In this document: in pieces, positions 17,210 through 25,725 of the stretch | How positions within the stretch are numbered: position 1 is the stretch's first letter | Layout of the letters: each line of letters opens with the position of its first letter | Source of the DNA: Alphaproteobacteria bacterium | GTDB taxonomy: Bacteria > Pseudomonadota > Alphaproteobacteria > Rhizobiales > JAJFHC01 | Direction: 5' to 3' | DNA length: 60,733 nucleotides | NCBI GenBank assembly: GCA_021775805.1 | Contig: JAJFHD010000049.1 | Location: 1 to 60,733 of the forward strand | Notes under the pieces: model-generated | Databases searched by the model: none | Seen by the model: only the letters and a program-made list of their open reading frames with translations | What the model was told of the DNA's origin: nothing | Made by a program: the position numbers and the translations under genes

Positions 17210-18814
17210 ATGCCGGACACAGACCACAGCGATGTTCTCATCATTGGCGCAGGTCTGTCCGGTGGCATCGTTGCACACACCCTTACGCGGTCAGGTTTTC
17301 GCGTCACTTGTCTCGAACGCGGCCAATGGCACGACCGCGAAGACTATCGGGGTAGCCGTCTCGATGGGGAACTCGCAGCACTTGGTCCCTGGAGCGCAAG
17401 TCCGGGCATACGTCAACGCGCCGAGGATTATCCCGTCATCGAAGACGATGCGGAGATGAAACCGCTGATGTTCAACGGCGTCGGCGGCAGTACAATCCTC
17501 TACGGCGGCCATTGGATGCGCATGCTGCCTTCTGATTTTCGTGTCAGGCAAATGGACCACGTCGCCGATGACTGGCCAATCGGCTATGGCGATCTGGCGC
17601 CTTACTATGATCGCGTGGATCGGGCGTTCGGCGTATCCGGCCTCGCCGGCGACCCCGCCTATCCCCAGCGGTCCGATTATCCGATGCCACCCTTGCCGAT
17701 TGGCACATGGGGGGAAAAGATCGCCAGCGCGCATCACCGCATGGGATGGCACTGGTGGCCTGGGTCGAATTCCATCGCCTCTCGTCATTATCAAGGTCGG
17801 CGCCCCTGCGTACAGCGTTCGACCTGCGGCACAGGATGCAACGAGGGCGCCAAGGCATCGACCGACCTGACCCATTGGCGCGATGCCGTCCGTGATGGCG
17901 CGCACCTGCTTGCGCGGGCAACCGTCAGCGAGATTCTCGTCGACGATAGCGGCAAGGTTGAAGGTGCAGCCTATCGCGGTGACGATGGTGTCAACCGGAA
18001 GGCGTCTGCCGATGTCGTGGTCATGGCGGCCAGCGCAATCGGCACACCGCGCCTTCTGCTCCATTCAACATCGTGTCGCCACAGGTCCGGCCTCGCCAAT
18101 TCCTCCGGACTCGTTGGCAAACGCCTGATGATGCATCCATTCACGCGCGTCGTCGGTTTCTTCGACGAACCGATGCAAAGCTGGCAGGGCCATTGGGGTC
18201 AAAGCGTCTATTCGATGCAGTTTGCCGAAACCGATCGGGAGAACGGATTTCTGCGCGGCGCAAAGTGGAACCTGTCGCCATCAGGCGGCCCCTTGTTCGC
18301 AGCGATGTCGGCACCTCCGGAGGCGCGATACGGAACCCGGTTGCACGAGCATATGCGCAAATGGATTGGCCGGTCGGCGATCTGGGGAATTTCCTGTGAA
18401 GACCTCCCCGAAGAGCATAATTGCGTGGTGCTCGACGACCGTACGCATGATGATGCCGGCGTGCCCGCCGCACGCCTGCACTACCGGATTTCAGATAACT
18501 CAAAAACAATGTTGACGTTCAATGCGAAGCAGGCCGTCGCGTCGTTTGAAGAAGCCGGTGCCCACGAAACGTTATCCTATGACGTTCTTCCCGAATATGG
18601 CTGGCACCCGCTTGGCACCTGCCGCATGGGAAATGACCCGGAAACCTCCGTCGTCGATCGTTGGGGCCGCGCCCATGATGCCGGCAACCTCTTCATCGTC
18701 GACGGCAGCACTTTCGTCACCGGTTCGTCGGTCAACCCGGCGGCAACAATTGCGGCCCTTGCTCTTCGAACAGCGGATTACATGATCGCCAATCGTCGGG
18801 AGATTGGACGATGA
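17210..18814 (+). CDS. GMC-family FAD-dependent oxidoreductase
   Basis: A 534-residue glucose-methanol-choline oxidoreductase. The FAD-binding GAGLSGG is at residues 13-19, and the C-terminal active site has His in HPLGTCRMG and Asn in SSVNPA. It resembles membrane-bound gluconate/alcohol dehydrogenase flavoproteins rather than soluble choline oxidase. The next gene encodes a protein resembling their small subunit. It oxidises an alcohol to an aldehyde or ketone and would pass electrons to the respiratory chain (family knowledge). I use the ATG at 17210, 2 nt after the VOC stop. Confidence 0.88.
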   Translation: MPDTDHSDVLIIGAGLSGGIVAHTLTRSGFRVTCLERGQWHDREDYRGSRLDGELAALGPWSASPGIRQRAEDYPVIEDDAEMKPLMFNGVGGSTILYGGHWMRMLPSDFRVRQMDHVADDWPIGYGDLAPYYDRVDRAFGVSGLAGDPAYPQRSDYPMPPLPIGTWGEKIASAHHRMGWHWWPGSNSIASRHYQGRRPCVQRSTCGTGCNEGAKASTDLTHWRDAVRDGAHLLARATVSEILVDDSGKVEGAAYRGDDGVNRKASADVVVMAASAIGTPRLLLHSTSCRHRSGLANSSGLVGKRLMMHPFTRVVGFFDEPMQSWQGHWGQSVYSMQFAETDRENGFLRGAKWNLSPSGGPLFAAMSAPPEARYGTRLHEHMRKWIGRSAIWGISCEDLPEEHNCVVLDDRTHDDAGVPAARLHYRISDNSKTMLTFNAKQAVASFEEAGAHETLSYDVLPEYGWHPLGTCRMGNDPETSVVDRWGRAHDAGNLFIVDGSTFVTGSSVNPAATIAALALRTADYMIANRREIGR

Positions 18815-19245
18815 CCCCGGCGATCAATGACAGACAACGCGCCGCACTGTCAGACATGGCTATGGTGATTCTGCCTGGCGGCGGCGGCCTGCCTTCCAGC
18901 GACGAAATCGAAATTGCCCATCGTCCTATCGGCCTCGCGTTACGGGCAAGGCCCGATCTGGCAGAACCGCTTGCAGTGCTCCTGAACCAAATGGCCGGAC
19001 AGGATCCGGCAGCTGCGCTGAGCGAACTGGAGCACACCAGACCAGGCGACTTCGAACTCCTGATCCAGGTCATCCTCGGGGCCTACTGCATGAACGAACG
19101 GGTATGGGAGAGATTGGGCTACACCGGACAACAGCCCCAGACGCTGCCCCGGGACGGATTTGGTGCGGAAGACCTGGCCATGGCCCTTATGGCAACCCCG
19201 CAACGTTTCCGGCGACCGCCCGACTTCACGGACGGGGGCAATTGA
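18811..19245 (+). CDS. Small subunit-like partner of the GMC dehydrogenase
   Basis: A 144-residue protein overlapping the GMC stop by 4 nt. It resembles the gluconate 2-dehydrogenase subunit 3 family in size, in early LSDMAMVILPG and in tandem with a GMC flavoprotein. Unlike many such subunits it shows no obvious twin-arginine signal, so export may depend on another factor or the complex may face the cytoplasm. The family assignment comes from pattern and context and is moderate. Confidence 0.6.
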   Translation: MTPAINDRQRAALSDMAMVILPGGGGLPSSDEIEIAHRPIGLALRARPDLAEPLAVLLNQMAGQDPAAALSELEHTRPGDFELLIQVILGAYCMNERVWERLGYTGQQPQTLPRDGFGAEDLAMALMATPQRFRRPPDFTDGGN

Positions 19246-19246
19246 G

Positions 19247-19930
19247 ATGGACTGGACGGTGCTCACCGGGTTTGATTTCGAGGTCATCTGGCGCTATCTG
19301 CCGGCGCTGCTGAAGGGCCTGTGGATGAACATCGTCCTGACGGGGCTCGGCTTCATTGCCGGCGGCATTGTCTTGGGCACCCTGCTCGCCATTGCCAACC
19401 TGTCACGGCTTGCGGTCATACGCTGGCCGGCCTTCATTTTCGTCGAATTCTGGCGCTCGACACCGTTGCTGGTTCAGGCGATCTGGATGCATTTCGCCTT
19501 TCCCGTCTTCTCGGGATTGCAGACGACGCCGTTCCAAAGTGCCCTGCTCGCCCTGGTGTTCAATGTTTCAGCCTATTGCAGCGAGATTATCCGCGCCGGA
19601 ATTCTGGGCGTACCAAAAGGACAATTCGAAGCCGCCCGGGCGTTGGGAATTCAGGCGACCACGATGTGGATCAAGATCATCCTGCCACAAGCGGTAAAGC
19701 TTGTTATCCCACCACTCGTCGGCACCACCATTTCGATTTTCAAGGCAACCGCGATCCTTTCAGTGCTGGCCATCAACGATGTCATGCGTGCCGCACAACG
19801 GGTCAGTTCCTACACGTTCAAGCCGGTCGAGATTTATACAACAGCGGCATTGCTGGCCTTTGCCGTTGGCCTCGTCATTACAATTGCAGGGGCAAGACTT
19901 GAGCAACACATGAAGCGAACCGAGGCATAG
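19247..19930 (+). CDS. Polar amino-acid ABC transporter permease 1
   Basis: A 227-residue HisM/GlnP-type permease. The EAA loop reads EAARALGIQATTMWIKIILPQA, a hallmark of the polar amino acid family. About five hydrophobic segments are seen. I start it at the ATG at 19247, 1 nt after the previous stop, preceded by GGGGGCAATTGAG. It pairs with the next permease; no ATPase gene lies in the operon. Confidence 0.9.
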   Translation: MDWTVLTGFDFEVIWRYLPALLKGLWMNIVLTGLGFIAGGIVLGTLLAIANLSRLAVIRWPAFIFVEFWRSTPLLVQAIWMHFAFPVFSGLQTTPFQSALLALVFNVSAYCSEIIRAGILGVPKGQFEAARALGIQATTMWIKIILPQAVKLVIPPLVGTTISIFKATAILSVLAINDVMRAAQRVSSYTFKPVEIYTTAALLAFAVGLVITIAGARLEQHMKRTEA

Positions 19931-19932
19931 GC

Positions 19933-20589
19933 ATGGACTTTCGCTATCAGATCATAGGCCAGAACTGGCCACTCCTGATCGAGGGCCTTTGGATCACGCT
20001 TCAGGTAACCGGAATCGCCCTGACGATCGGGATCATCCTTGGTGCCGCTCTCTGTGCGATTCGCCTGTCAGGGCGTCGTCTATCCGACCGGTTTGCGTCC
20101 GGATACATCCTGTTCTTTCGGGCGACACCGGAAATGGTTCTGATTTTCTGGGGATATTTTTGCGTGCCCTTGATTTTCCAGATCAGGGTCTCCGGCCTTT
20201 GGACCGGAAGTATTACTTTGGGTCTGGTGACGGCAGCCTATCTGGCGGAGATATTTCGCGCCGGCGTCATGGCCGTACCCAAGGGACAGATCGAAGCCGC
20301 CACATCGATCGGGCTGAGGGGATATCCGAAGTGGCGCTTCGTGATCCTGCCGCAGGCCTTGCGGCTGATGGTGCCACCCCTGGTCAACTACTTTACCGAA
20401 CTGCTCAAGAACACGACGTTGCTGTCCGGCATCGGCGTTGCCGAATTGGCTCTGCAGGCCTATCTGCTCGGTGGCCAGACCTACCGCTACGTCGAGTTTC
20501 TAAGCGCAATTGCGCTGATCTTTTTTGCCATCATTTTCCCGTTAAGCCTGTTGTCAAGACGGCTCGAACACCGTGAGGCACGGTCATGA
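19933..20589 (+). CDS. Polar amino-acid ABC transporter permease 2
   Basis: A 218-residue permease of the same HisQ/GlnP family. Its EAA loop is IEAATSIGLRGYPKWRFVILPQA. It begins 2 nt after the first permease, so the two form a heterodimer. The substrate-binding gene follows after 120 nt. Confidence 0.9.
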   Translation: MDFRYQIIGQNWPLLIEGLWITLQVTGIALTIGIILGAALCAIRLSGRRLSDRFASGYILFFRATPEMVLIFWGYFCVPLIFQIRVSGLWTGSITLGLVTAAYLAEIFRAGVMAVPKGQIEAATSIGLRGYPKWRFVILPQALRLMVPPLVNYFTELLKNTTLLSGIGVAELALQAYLLGGQTYRYVEFLSAIALIFFAIIFPLSLLSRRLEHREARS

Positions 20590-20709
20590 CGGGAGAACGA
20601 AACCTGTGTTGCCTTCCACTGGAGCACGGGGCTCACCACGTCGGCCGGCTGACGGACAAAAACCACCGCTGCCGGCGGACACCTTAAACCGGAGACAGGA
20701 GGAAACAAC

Positions 20710-21522
20710 ATGACTATCTCCAAACTGCTCAAACTGGCGGTCGCGTCCGCGGCGGCACTTTGCTTCACGTTTACAGCGGCCTCGGCCGATCTGATCAGGG
20801 ATGTTCAGGACAGGGGCGTCCTGAAAGTTGGAATGGCGGAAAGTCCGCCTTGGCAATCGCCCAATCCATCATCGAGTGTATACGAAGGGTTTAATGTGGA
20901 TCTGGCTCAGCGGGCTGCTGATCTGATGGGCGTGAAGCTTGAAGTAGTGCCGGCCACCTGGTCGACGCTGATCCCGGGGCTTTCGGCAAAACAGTACGAT
21001 GTGGTTTTTGCCAACCTTTTCGCTACCCCAAAACGGGCACTGGTCGTGAACTTTACTGAACCCTACTCGACCTACGGTTTTCACATCGTTGTCGGTGCGG
21101 GGTCCAAGGTAAAAACCATGGGCGATCTTGATTCCGCAGACGTAACGTTCGTCGGGATGAGCGGCACGGTCGAAGAAAGCTATCCGAAGGAGCTGTATCC
21201 CAGCGCCAAGGTAAAAGGCATCGCGACAAACGACATCGCCGCATGGATCGGCGAGGTTGCATCCGGTCAGGCCGATGCGGCGTTTCTTGATCCCGGAACC
21301 CTGAAAATCCTGACCACCAAGAATCCGGCACTCGGCGAGAAACTGCGTGTGCTGAACCCCGAATCCGAATTGGTGAAACCGGTCGGTCTCGCCTATGCCG
21401 TGCGGCCCGAAGACACCCACATGCTCCAGTTCCTCAATACCTTCATCAAGGACTTTGTGCGCAACGGAGAGCATATCACCCTGCGGGACAAGTGGTTCGA
21501 GATCCTCGGCAAACGGAAATGA
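20710..21522 (+). CDS. Polar amino-acid ABC transporter substrate-binding protein
   Basis: A 270-residue periplasmic family-3 solute-binding protein. It has a Sec signal (hydrophobic stretch to ASADL, cleavage near residue 26) and the family start LKVGMAESPPW. The middle EPYSTYGFHIVVGAGSKV segment is typical. GGAGGA precedes the ATG. It is followed by a strong hairpin, so it may be expressed above downstream genes. Ligand unknown; the next enzyme suggests an amino-acid-like compound. Confidence 0.9.
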   Translation: MTISKLLKLAVASAAALCFTFTAASADLIRDVQDRGVLKVGMAESPPWQSPNPSSSVYEGFNVDLAQRAADLMGVKLEVVPATWSTLIPGLSAKQYDVVFANLFATPKRALVVNFTEPYSTYGFHIVVGAGSKVKTMGDLDSADVTFVGMSGTVEESYPKELYPSAKVKGIATNDIAAWIGEVASGQADAAFLDPGTLKILTTKNPALGEKLRVLNPESELVKPVGLAYAVRPEDTHMLQFLNTFIKDFVRNGEHITLRDKWFEILGKRK

Positions 21523-21541
21523 TCTCGTGACACTTGTTGCC

Positions 21542-21574
21542 ACCGGAACCTGGCTTTCTTCGCCAGGTTCCGGT
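21542..21574 (+). terminator. Strong intergenic hairpin without a U-tract
   Basis: A perfect 13-bp stem (21542-21554 with 21562-21574, loop TTTCTTC) lies 20 nt after the binding-protein stop and 35 nt before the ammonia-lyase start. No T-run follows. It may be an mRNA-stabilising 3' hairpin, a weak terminator or an attenuator. Confidence 0.6.
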
Positions 21575-21608
21575 CAGTTCCGATCGGGAAATTGACAGCA
21601 GCTTACCT

Positions 21609-22838
21609 ATGGACATCACACAGTTCGCGGCCCGGCATGTGCATAATTCTGGCGCTGATTCCAACCGGGTCTACGGCGATACCGAAAAGCAGATACTGAA
21701 CCTGGCGGCATTTGCCGACGCTGCTGCCGACATCAGCTCGTGGCCCGACTATTGCCCAACGCCATTGGTTCGATTGCCCGGGCTTGCCGGTAAACTTGGT
21801 GTTGGATATGTGCATCACAAGGACGAAGGCAAACGCTTTCAACTGAAGAGTTTCAAGGCGCTCGGCGGCGCCTATGCGGTACTGAAGATCCTGCAACGCC
21901 ATTTGCGCGACCGGCATGATCTGACCGGGATATCTCCAAGTGACCTCCTGACGGGAGATCATCGCGACCTAATTCGCGATGTCACCGTAGCTACTGCTAC
22001 CGACGGCAATCATGGGCGTTCGGTTGCCTGGGGTGCCAACATGTTTGGCTGCAAATGTAATATCTATCTGCACTCCCATGTGAGCGATGTCCGTGAAAAC
22101 GAAATCGCCCGTTTTGGAGCCCGGATTGTCCGGACAAACGGCAACTATGACACGTCGGTTCGCCAGTGCGCTGCCGATGCCGCCGCCAACAACTGGCATC
22201 TGGTCGCCGACACCACCGCTGGAGGCGGCGACACAAAAAGCCCGAAACTCGTCATGCAGGGCTACACCGTGATGGCCCAGGAATTCCTCGACCAGCTTCC
22301 ACGACGAGAGGCTTTGAGTCATGTCTTCATACCCGGTGGGGTTGGCGGCATAGCCGCGGCAATCGCTGCTCATCTGCGCGAACGGCTGGGCGGGCAATGC
22401 CCTCGTATCGTCGTGGTGGAACCCGGCAAGGCCGACTGCATCTACCGCAGTATAGAAGCTGGTGAATTGACAAAAGTTCCGGGTGATACTGAAACCTTCA
22501 TGGCATGCCTTGCCGCCGGTGAGGTGTCGCCACTGGCCTGGCCCATCCTGCACACCTGCATCGACGATGTCCTTACATTGCCCGATGATGCTGCACGGGA
22601 AGCCATGCAGATTCTGGCGTTCGGGTTTGCCGACGATCCTCGCGTGGTCGCTGGTGAATCGGGAGCCGCCGCCACGGCTGGCTTGATCGCAGCTGCCCTG
22701 GATCCGGCCCTGCGTAAGACGGTTGGCCTGAACCAAGGCTCACGGATCGTGACAATCGGCAGTGAAGGCGCGACGGACGCCGACACTTACTTGCGCGTTG
22801 TCGGAAAAACCGCCGAGCAGGTCGAAGCGTCAATGTGA
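21609..22838 (+). CDS. dpaL: Diaminopropionate ammonia-lyase
   Basis: A 409-residue PLP enzyme of fold type II that closely follows E. coli YgeX. The PLP lysine is Lys83 in SFKALGG, the catalytic-Asp segment is ATDGNHGR, and IVVVEPGKADCIYRS and RVVAGESGA are conserved landmarks. Known members split 2,3-diaminopropionate to pyruvate and two ammonia. Pyruvate would be a substrate for the operon's E1/E2 system (inference). I use the ATG at 21609. Its stop lies 3 nt from the convergent SDR stop. In E. coli ygeX neighbours an M20-family gene, as here. Confidence 0.85.
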   Translation: MDITQFAARHVHNSGADSNRVYGDTEKQILNLAAFADAAADISSWPDYCPTPLVRLPGLAGKLGVGYVHHKDEGKRFQLKSFKALGGAYAVLKILQRHLRDRHDLTGISPSDLLTGDHRDLIRDVTVATATDGNHGRSVAWGANMFGCKCNIYLHSHVSDVRENEIARFGARIVRTNGNYDTSVRQCAADAAANNWHLVADTTAGGGDTKSPKLVMQGYTVMAQEFLDQLPRREALSHVFIPGGVGGIAAAIAAHLRERLGGQCPRIVVVEPGKADCIYRSIEAGELTKVPGDTETFMACLAAGEVSPLAWPILHTCIDDVLTLPDDAAREAMQILAFGFADDPRVVAGESGAAATAGLIAAALDPALRKTVGLNQGSRIVTIGSEGATDADTYLRVVGKTAEQVEASM

Positions 22839-22841
22839 AAC

Positions 22842-23624
22842 TCAACCGATCTGCCAACCGCCGTCCACGGTAATCGACTGTCCGGTGACATAGCGCGACA
22901 GGTCACTGGCCAGATAAACAAAGGTGCCGGCAAGTTGATCGAGAGGACCCAGATGCCCGACAGGAATTCGGCCTTCCAGAGCGCCGCGCACGGCCTGCTC
23001 GGTTTGTCCGGTCAGTTGTGCACGGTCGCGGAACAACTGGCGGATCATGTCCGTGTTCATCTGCCCTGGGCAGACGCAATTGGCCAATATGTCGTGTTCT
23101 GCCAGTTCGGCGGCAAGACTCTGCATCAGGCCGACCATGCCGAATTTGGATGCCGAATAGGACGCATTCTCCCGCCCTCCGCGCAAACCGAAAAGAGACG
23201 ATGTCAGAATGATCCGGCCGCCCTCACCCTGATCGATCAGGTGGCGGGCAAATGTTCTGGCAGTGATGAAGGCGCCTGTCAGGTTGACATCGATGACTTG
23301 CCGAAACTCCTCCGGCGTCGTGTCGACGGCATGTTTGAGCAACAAAATCCCGGCATTCGGGACCACAAGATCGACGCGGCCAAACTGGTCAAGAGTTCCC
23401 GCAAGAGCAGCGTTCGTGGATTTTTCGTCGGTCACTTCAATCGTGACGGCACGTGCCGCATCGCCAAGTTCACCGGCGGCCTGGGCAACCTGATCCCCCG
23501 CTCTGTCGGCGAGCATTACCCGGGCCCCTTGAGCGATGAAAGCGTTGGCGACGGCAAGACCTATGCCTTGCGCCGCGCCGGTAATGAAAGCCACTTTGCC
23601 GTCAAGCAACCCCTTGTCCGCCAT
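22842..23624 (-). CDS. Short-chain dehydrogenase/reductase (SDR)
   Basis: A 260-residue classical SDR. It carries TGAAQGIG for the cofactor, PNAGI, the catalytic Ser in TSSLFG, YSASK, and a C-terminal VTGQSITVDGGW segment. Asp57 after the second strand (MLADRA) favours NAD(H). GGGAG precedes the ATG at 23624. It is transcribed opposite to the lyase operon and divergently from the M20 gene with 110 nt between starts. Substrate unknown; it may oxidise or reduce a hydroxy intermediate of this locus. Confidence 0.9.
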   Translation of the reverse strand: MADKGLLDGKVAFITGAAQGIGLAVANAFIAQGARVMLADRAGDQVAQAAGELGDAARAVTIEVTDEKSTNAALAGTLDQFGRVDLVVPNAGILLLKHAVDTTPEEFRQVIDVNLTGAFITARTFARHLIDQGEGGRIILTSSLFGLRGGRENASYSASKFGMVGLMQSLAAELAEHDILANCVCPGQMNTDMIRQLFRDRAQLTGQTEQAVRGALEGRIPVGHLGPLDQLAGTFVYLASDLSRYVTGQSITVDGGWQIG

Positions 23625-23734
23625 GATCCACTCCCTGTTTTGGCGCCCCGCCTGTTGCGCCCTGATGCAACTCTCCAAGGCTCGTTGAGCCGGTTTGGAG
23701 AACGTTGCAACATCTCGTATGGAGACCCGTCATC

Positions 23735-24979
23735 ATGACCGATACACCGCTGCCCAAACACCTCGAAACAATAGCACAGGACATCGACAATTTCGTTGAA
23801 ATCAACACCTCGCGCCTGCTCGACCTGTGCAGTGATCTGGTGGCAGCCCGGAGCGTCAATCCTCCCGGACGCACCGTCGAGGCCGCGGCAATCGTGGAGG
23901 CTTTTCTTGGCGAGAATGGAATCGTCTGTGAAACGCGCGCCAATGAAAACACGAAGCCGAATGTCATCTCAAAGATAACCGGCCATACGACCGGCCGGCA
24001 TCTCATTTTGAACGGACATCTCGACACTGTCAGTCCCGGCCGGGAGGAAGATTGGACCGTGCCGCCGTATCAGACAACACAGTCCGGCAAAAAGGTATTT
24101 GGTCTCGGCATGGGAAACATGAAGGCCGGCGTTGCCGCGTTGAGCCTGGCTTTTGTCTGGCTGTCCCGCAATCCGCAGGTCTGGCCGGGACAGATCACGT
24201 ATACAGCCGTCGCCGATGAAACCGTATTCGGTCCCGACGGAGCCGGTTGGCTGCTTGCCCACGAGGCCGGGCTAAAGGGCGATGCCGTGATCTGCGGCGA
24301 GGGCCCTGGCGACATGAATCTGGCGATTGCGGAAAAGGGTCTGGCATGGATCGAACTGACCGCCACCGCGCTTTCCGGTCAGGGAATGTTGTCTGGGCCC
24401 GCCAGCTCGGCCGTCACTCGTCTTGTCCGGGCAATTACTCAGATCGACCAGTGGAACGAAATTCAGATCAGCCCGCCCGACGAACTCGGAATTCTCAAGC
24501 CGCATGCCGGCGACCACGGGTTCAGGTTGTCCGTGAACACCGGGACGATCGAGGGCGGCCACTTCATAAGTCAGGTGGCCACGCAAGCGAAGGCCGAGGT
24601 CGATTTCAGACTGCCGCCCGGCATGTCGAGGGACGGTCTGGAGTGCCGGCTGGAACGTCTGTGTACGGATGTCGAGGGCCTTTCATTCAGCCACATCAAG
24701 GGCTGGGATCCGAATTGGACGCCGCCTGGGGCGGCTATCTGCAGGGCGGTTGCCGAGGCTGCAGACAAGGTCCGCGCCGTACCGCCACTACCGGTCGTTA
24801 GACTGCCTGCCAGTGACGCGAGCCGGTGGCGGGCCATAGGAGTCCCTGCGGTCTGTTATGGTCCTCAGCCCCTTTTGGCATCGGGGGTCGATGACTTTGC
24901 CTTTGCCAAAGACATCGTCGACTGCGCCAAGATTTATGCACTGGCTGCGGTGCACTTTCTGAGCATGGAGCCGCATTGA
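23735..24979 (+). CDS. M20-family protein with altered metal site
   Basis: A 414-residue protein with the ArgE/DapE/CPG2-like two-domain pattern. His95 and Asp97 (GHLDT) and Glu189 (GEG) match the metal-site positions. Other ligands are replaced: GLGMGNMKAG has Asn128 where the bridging Asp is expected, DET has Thr163 where the metal-binding Glu of DEE is expected, and the C-terminal His is replaced around LLASGVDDF. The lid-domain His is also not evident. It may be a pseudoenzyme or bind metal differently. I start at the ATG at 23735. It is the last gene of this block. Confidence 0.8.
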   Translation: MTDTPLPKHLETIAQDIDNFVEINTSRLLDLCSDLVAARSVNPPGRTVEAAAIVEAFLGENGIVCETRANENTKPNVISKITGHTTGRHLILNGHLDTVSPGREEDWTVPPYQTTQSGKKVFGLGMGNMKAGVAALSLAFVWLSRNPQVWPGQITYTAVADETVFGPDGAGWLLAHEAGLKGDAVICGEGPGDMNLAIAEKGLAWIELTATALSGQGMLSGPASSAVTRLVRAITQIDQWNEIQISPPDELGILKPHAGDHGFRLSVNTGTIEGGHFISQVATQAKAEVDFRLPPGMSRDGLECRLERLCTDVEGLSFSHIKGWDPNWTPPGAAICRAVAEAADKVRAVPPLPVVRLPASDASRWRAIGVPAVCYGPQPLLASGVDDFAFAKDIVDCAKIYALAAVHFLSMEPH

Positions 24980-25509
24980 CCGGCGGGTCTGATTTGGTGC
25001 TGTCACGTTGACGGCCGGCAGGCGCACGAATCCGCAGGAAGGCCGTTGACCCGTTGGCGAGCAGCCTGTGCTTAGGCCGTGTCTTTCGTTGCCGATCGAG
25101 GCGGCTAACGTTAATCCGCTCTATGAGGAGCAAACGTCAAACCAAGGAGCCGGCGCCTGATGAAATGTGCGAAAGATAGTTGACACTACCAATGGCGCAT
25201 CTTGGGCATGGGTGTAGACCCCTTTCTCGTACTCGCCATCTTGGCCGCACGTATCGTCGCGTTCAGTCTGGGGAAGTGAATGTCTCTCAACACGATACCA
25301 TTCGGCGACGATAAGCCGTGGTCCGTCCGCTGCCCCACCTTGATATTGCTCTACAGAACAACCATATGAAGTTACATAGGAATAAAGAGCCATATCAGTG
25401 ATGGCCAAAAGGGCGAATTGCCCGATCGACGCTTTTTTCAACAACTGCACAAGTATTCCACCCAACGTTCTCTGGGATTGAAGGACATTATTATAACGAA
25501 AACAAATAC
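24980..25509. other. 530-bp gap with no recognised gene
   Basis: I see no supported gene here. A long open frame exists on the minus strand (25121-25687), but it covers the cold-shock-like gene and resembles no family I recognise. The right part becomes AT-rich and may hold the promoter of the cold-shock-like gene. Confidence 0.4.
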
Positions 25510-25725
25510 ATGACATTCGGAATCGTAAAACATTACAACGTGAACAACGGCCGCGGGCTGATTGCATCTGAGGATGACAAAAACGACATTGCGGTCTATC
25601 AATCGGAAATTGATCGCGCCGGGCTGGGTCAGATTGCCGCCAGGCAGGTGCTCGGTTTTGACATTGCGGACAGCGTGTCCGGCCCAAAGGCCGTCAATCT
25701 TTGGGCTACTTATGGCAACCGCTGA
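25510..25725 (+). CDS. Divergent cold-shock domain protein
   Basis: A 71-residue single cold-shock domain. It follows the family layout GxVKxxNxxxGxGxI (GIVKHYNVNNGRGLI), then DIAVYQSEIDRAGL where canonical proteins have DVFVHxSAxxxAGL, and ends GPKAVNLWA. The aromatic RNA-binding residues of RNP1 and RNP2 are largely replaced (GRGLI, IAVYQ), so nucleic-acid binding could be weakened. No clear Shine-Dalgarno sequence precedes the ATG. A GGGAAA/TTTCCC inverted repeat follows at 25731-25745. It stands alone beside pseudogenes. Confidence 0.7.
   Translation: MTFGIVKHYNVNNGRGLIASEDDKNDIAVYQSEIDRAGLGQIAARQVLGFDIADSVSGPKAVNLWATYGNR

Noticed and set aside
25121..25687. A 188-codon minus-strand frame
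   Set aside because: It covers the cold-shock-like gene on the other strand, has no ribosome-binding site that I see and no recognisable family pattern.
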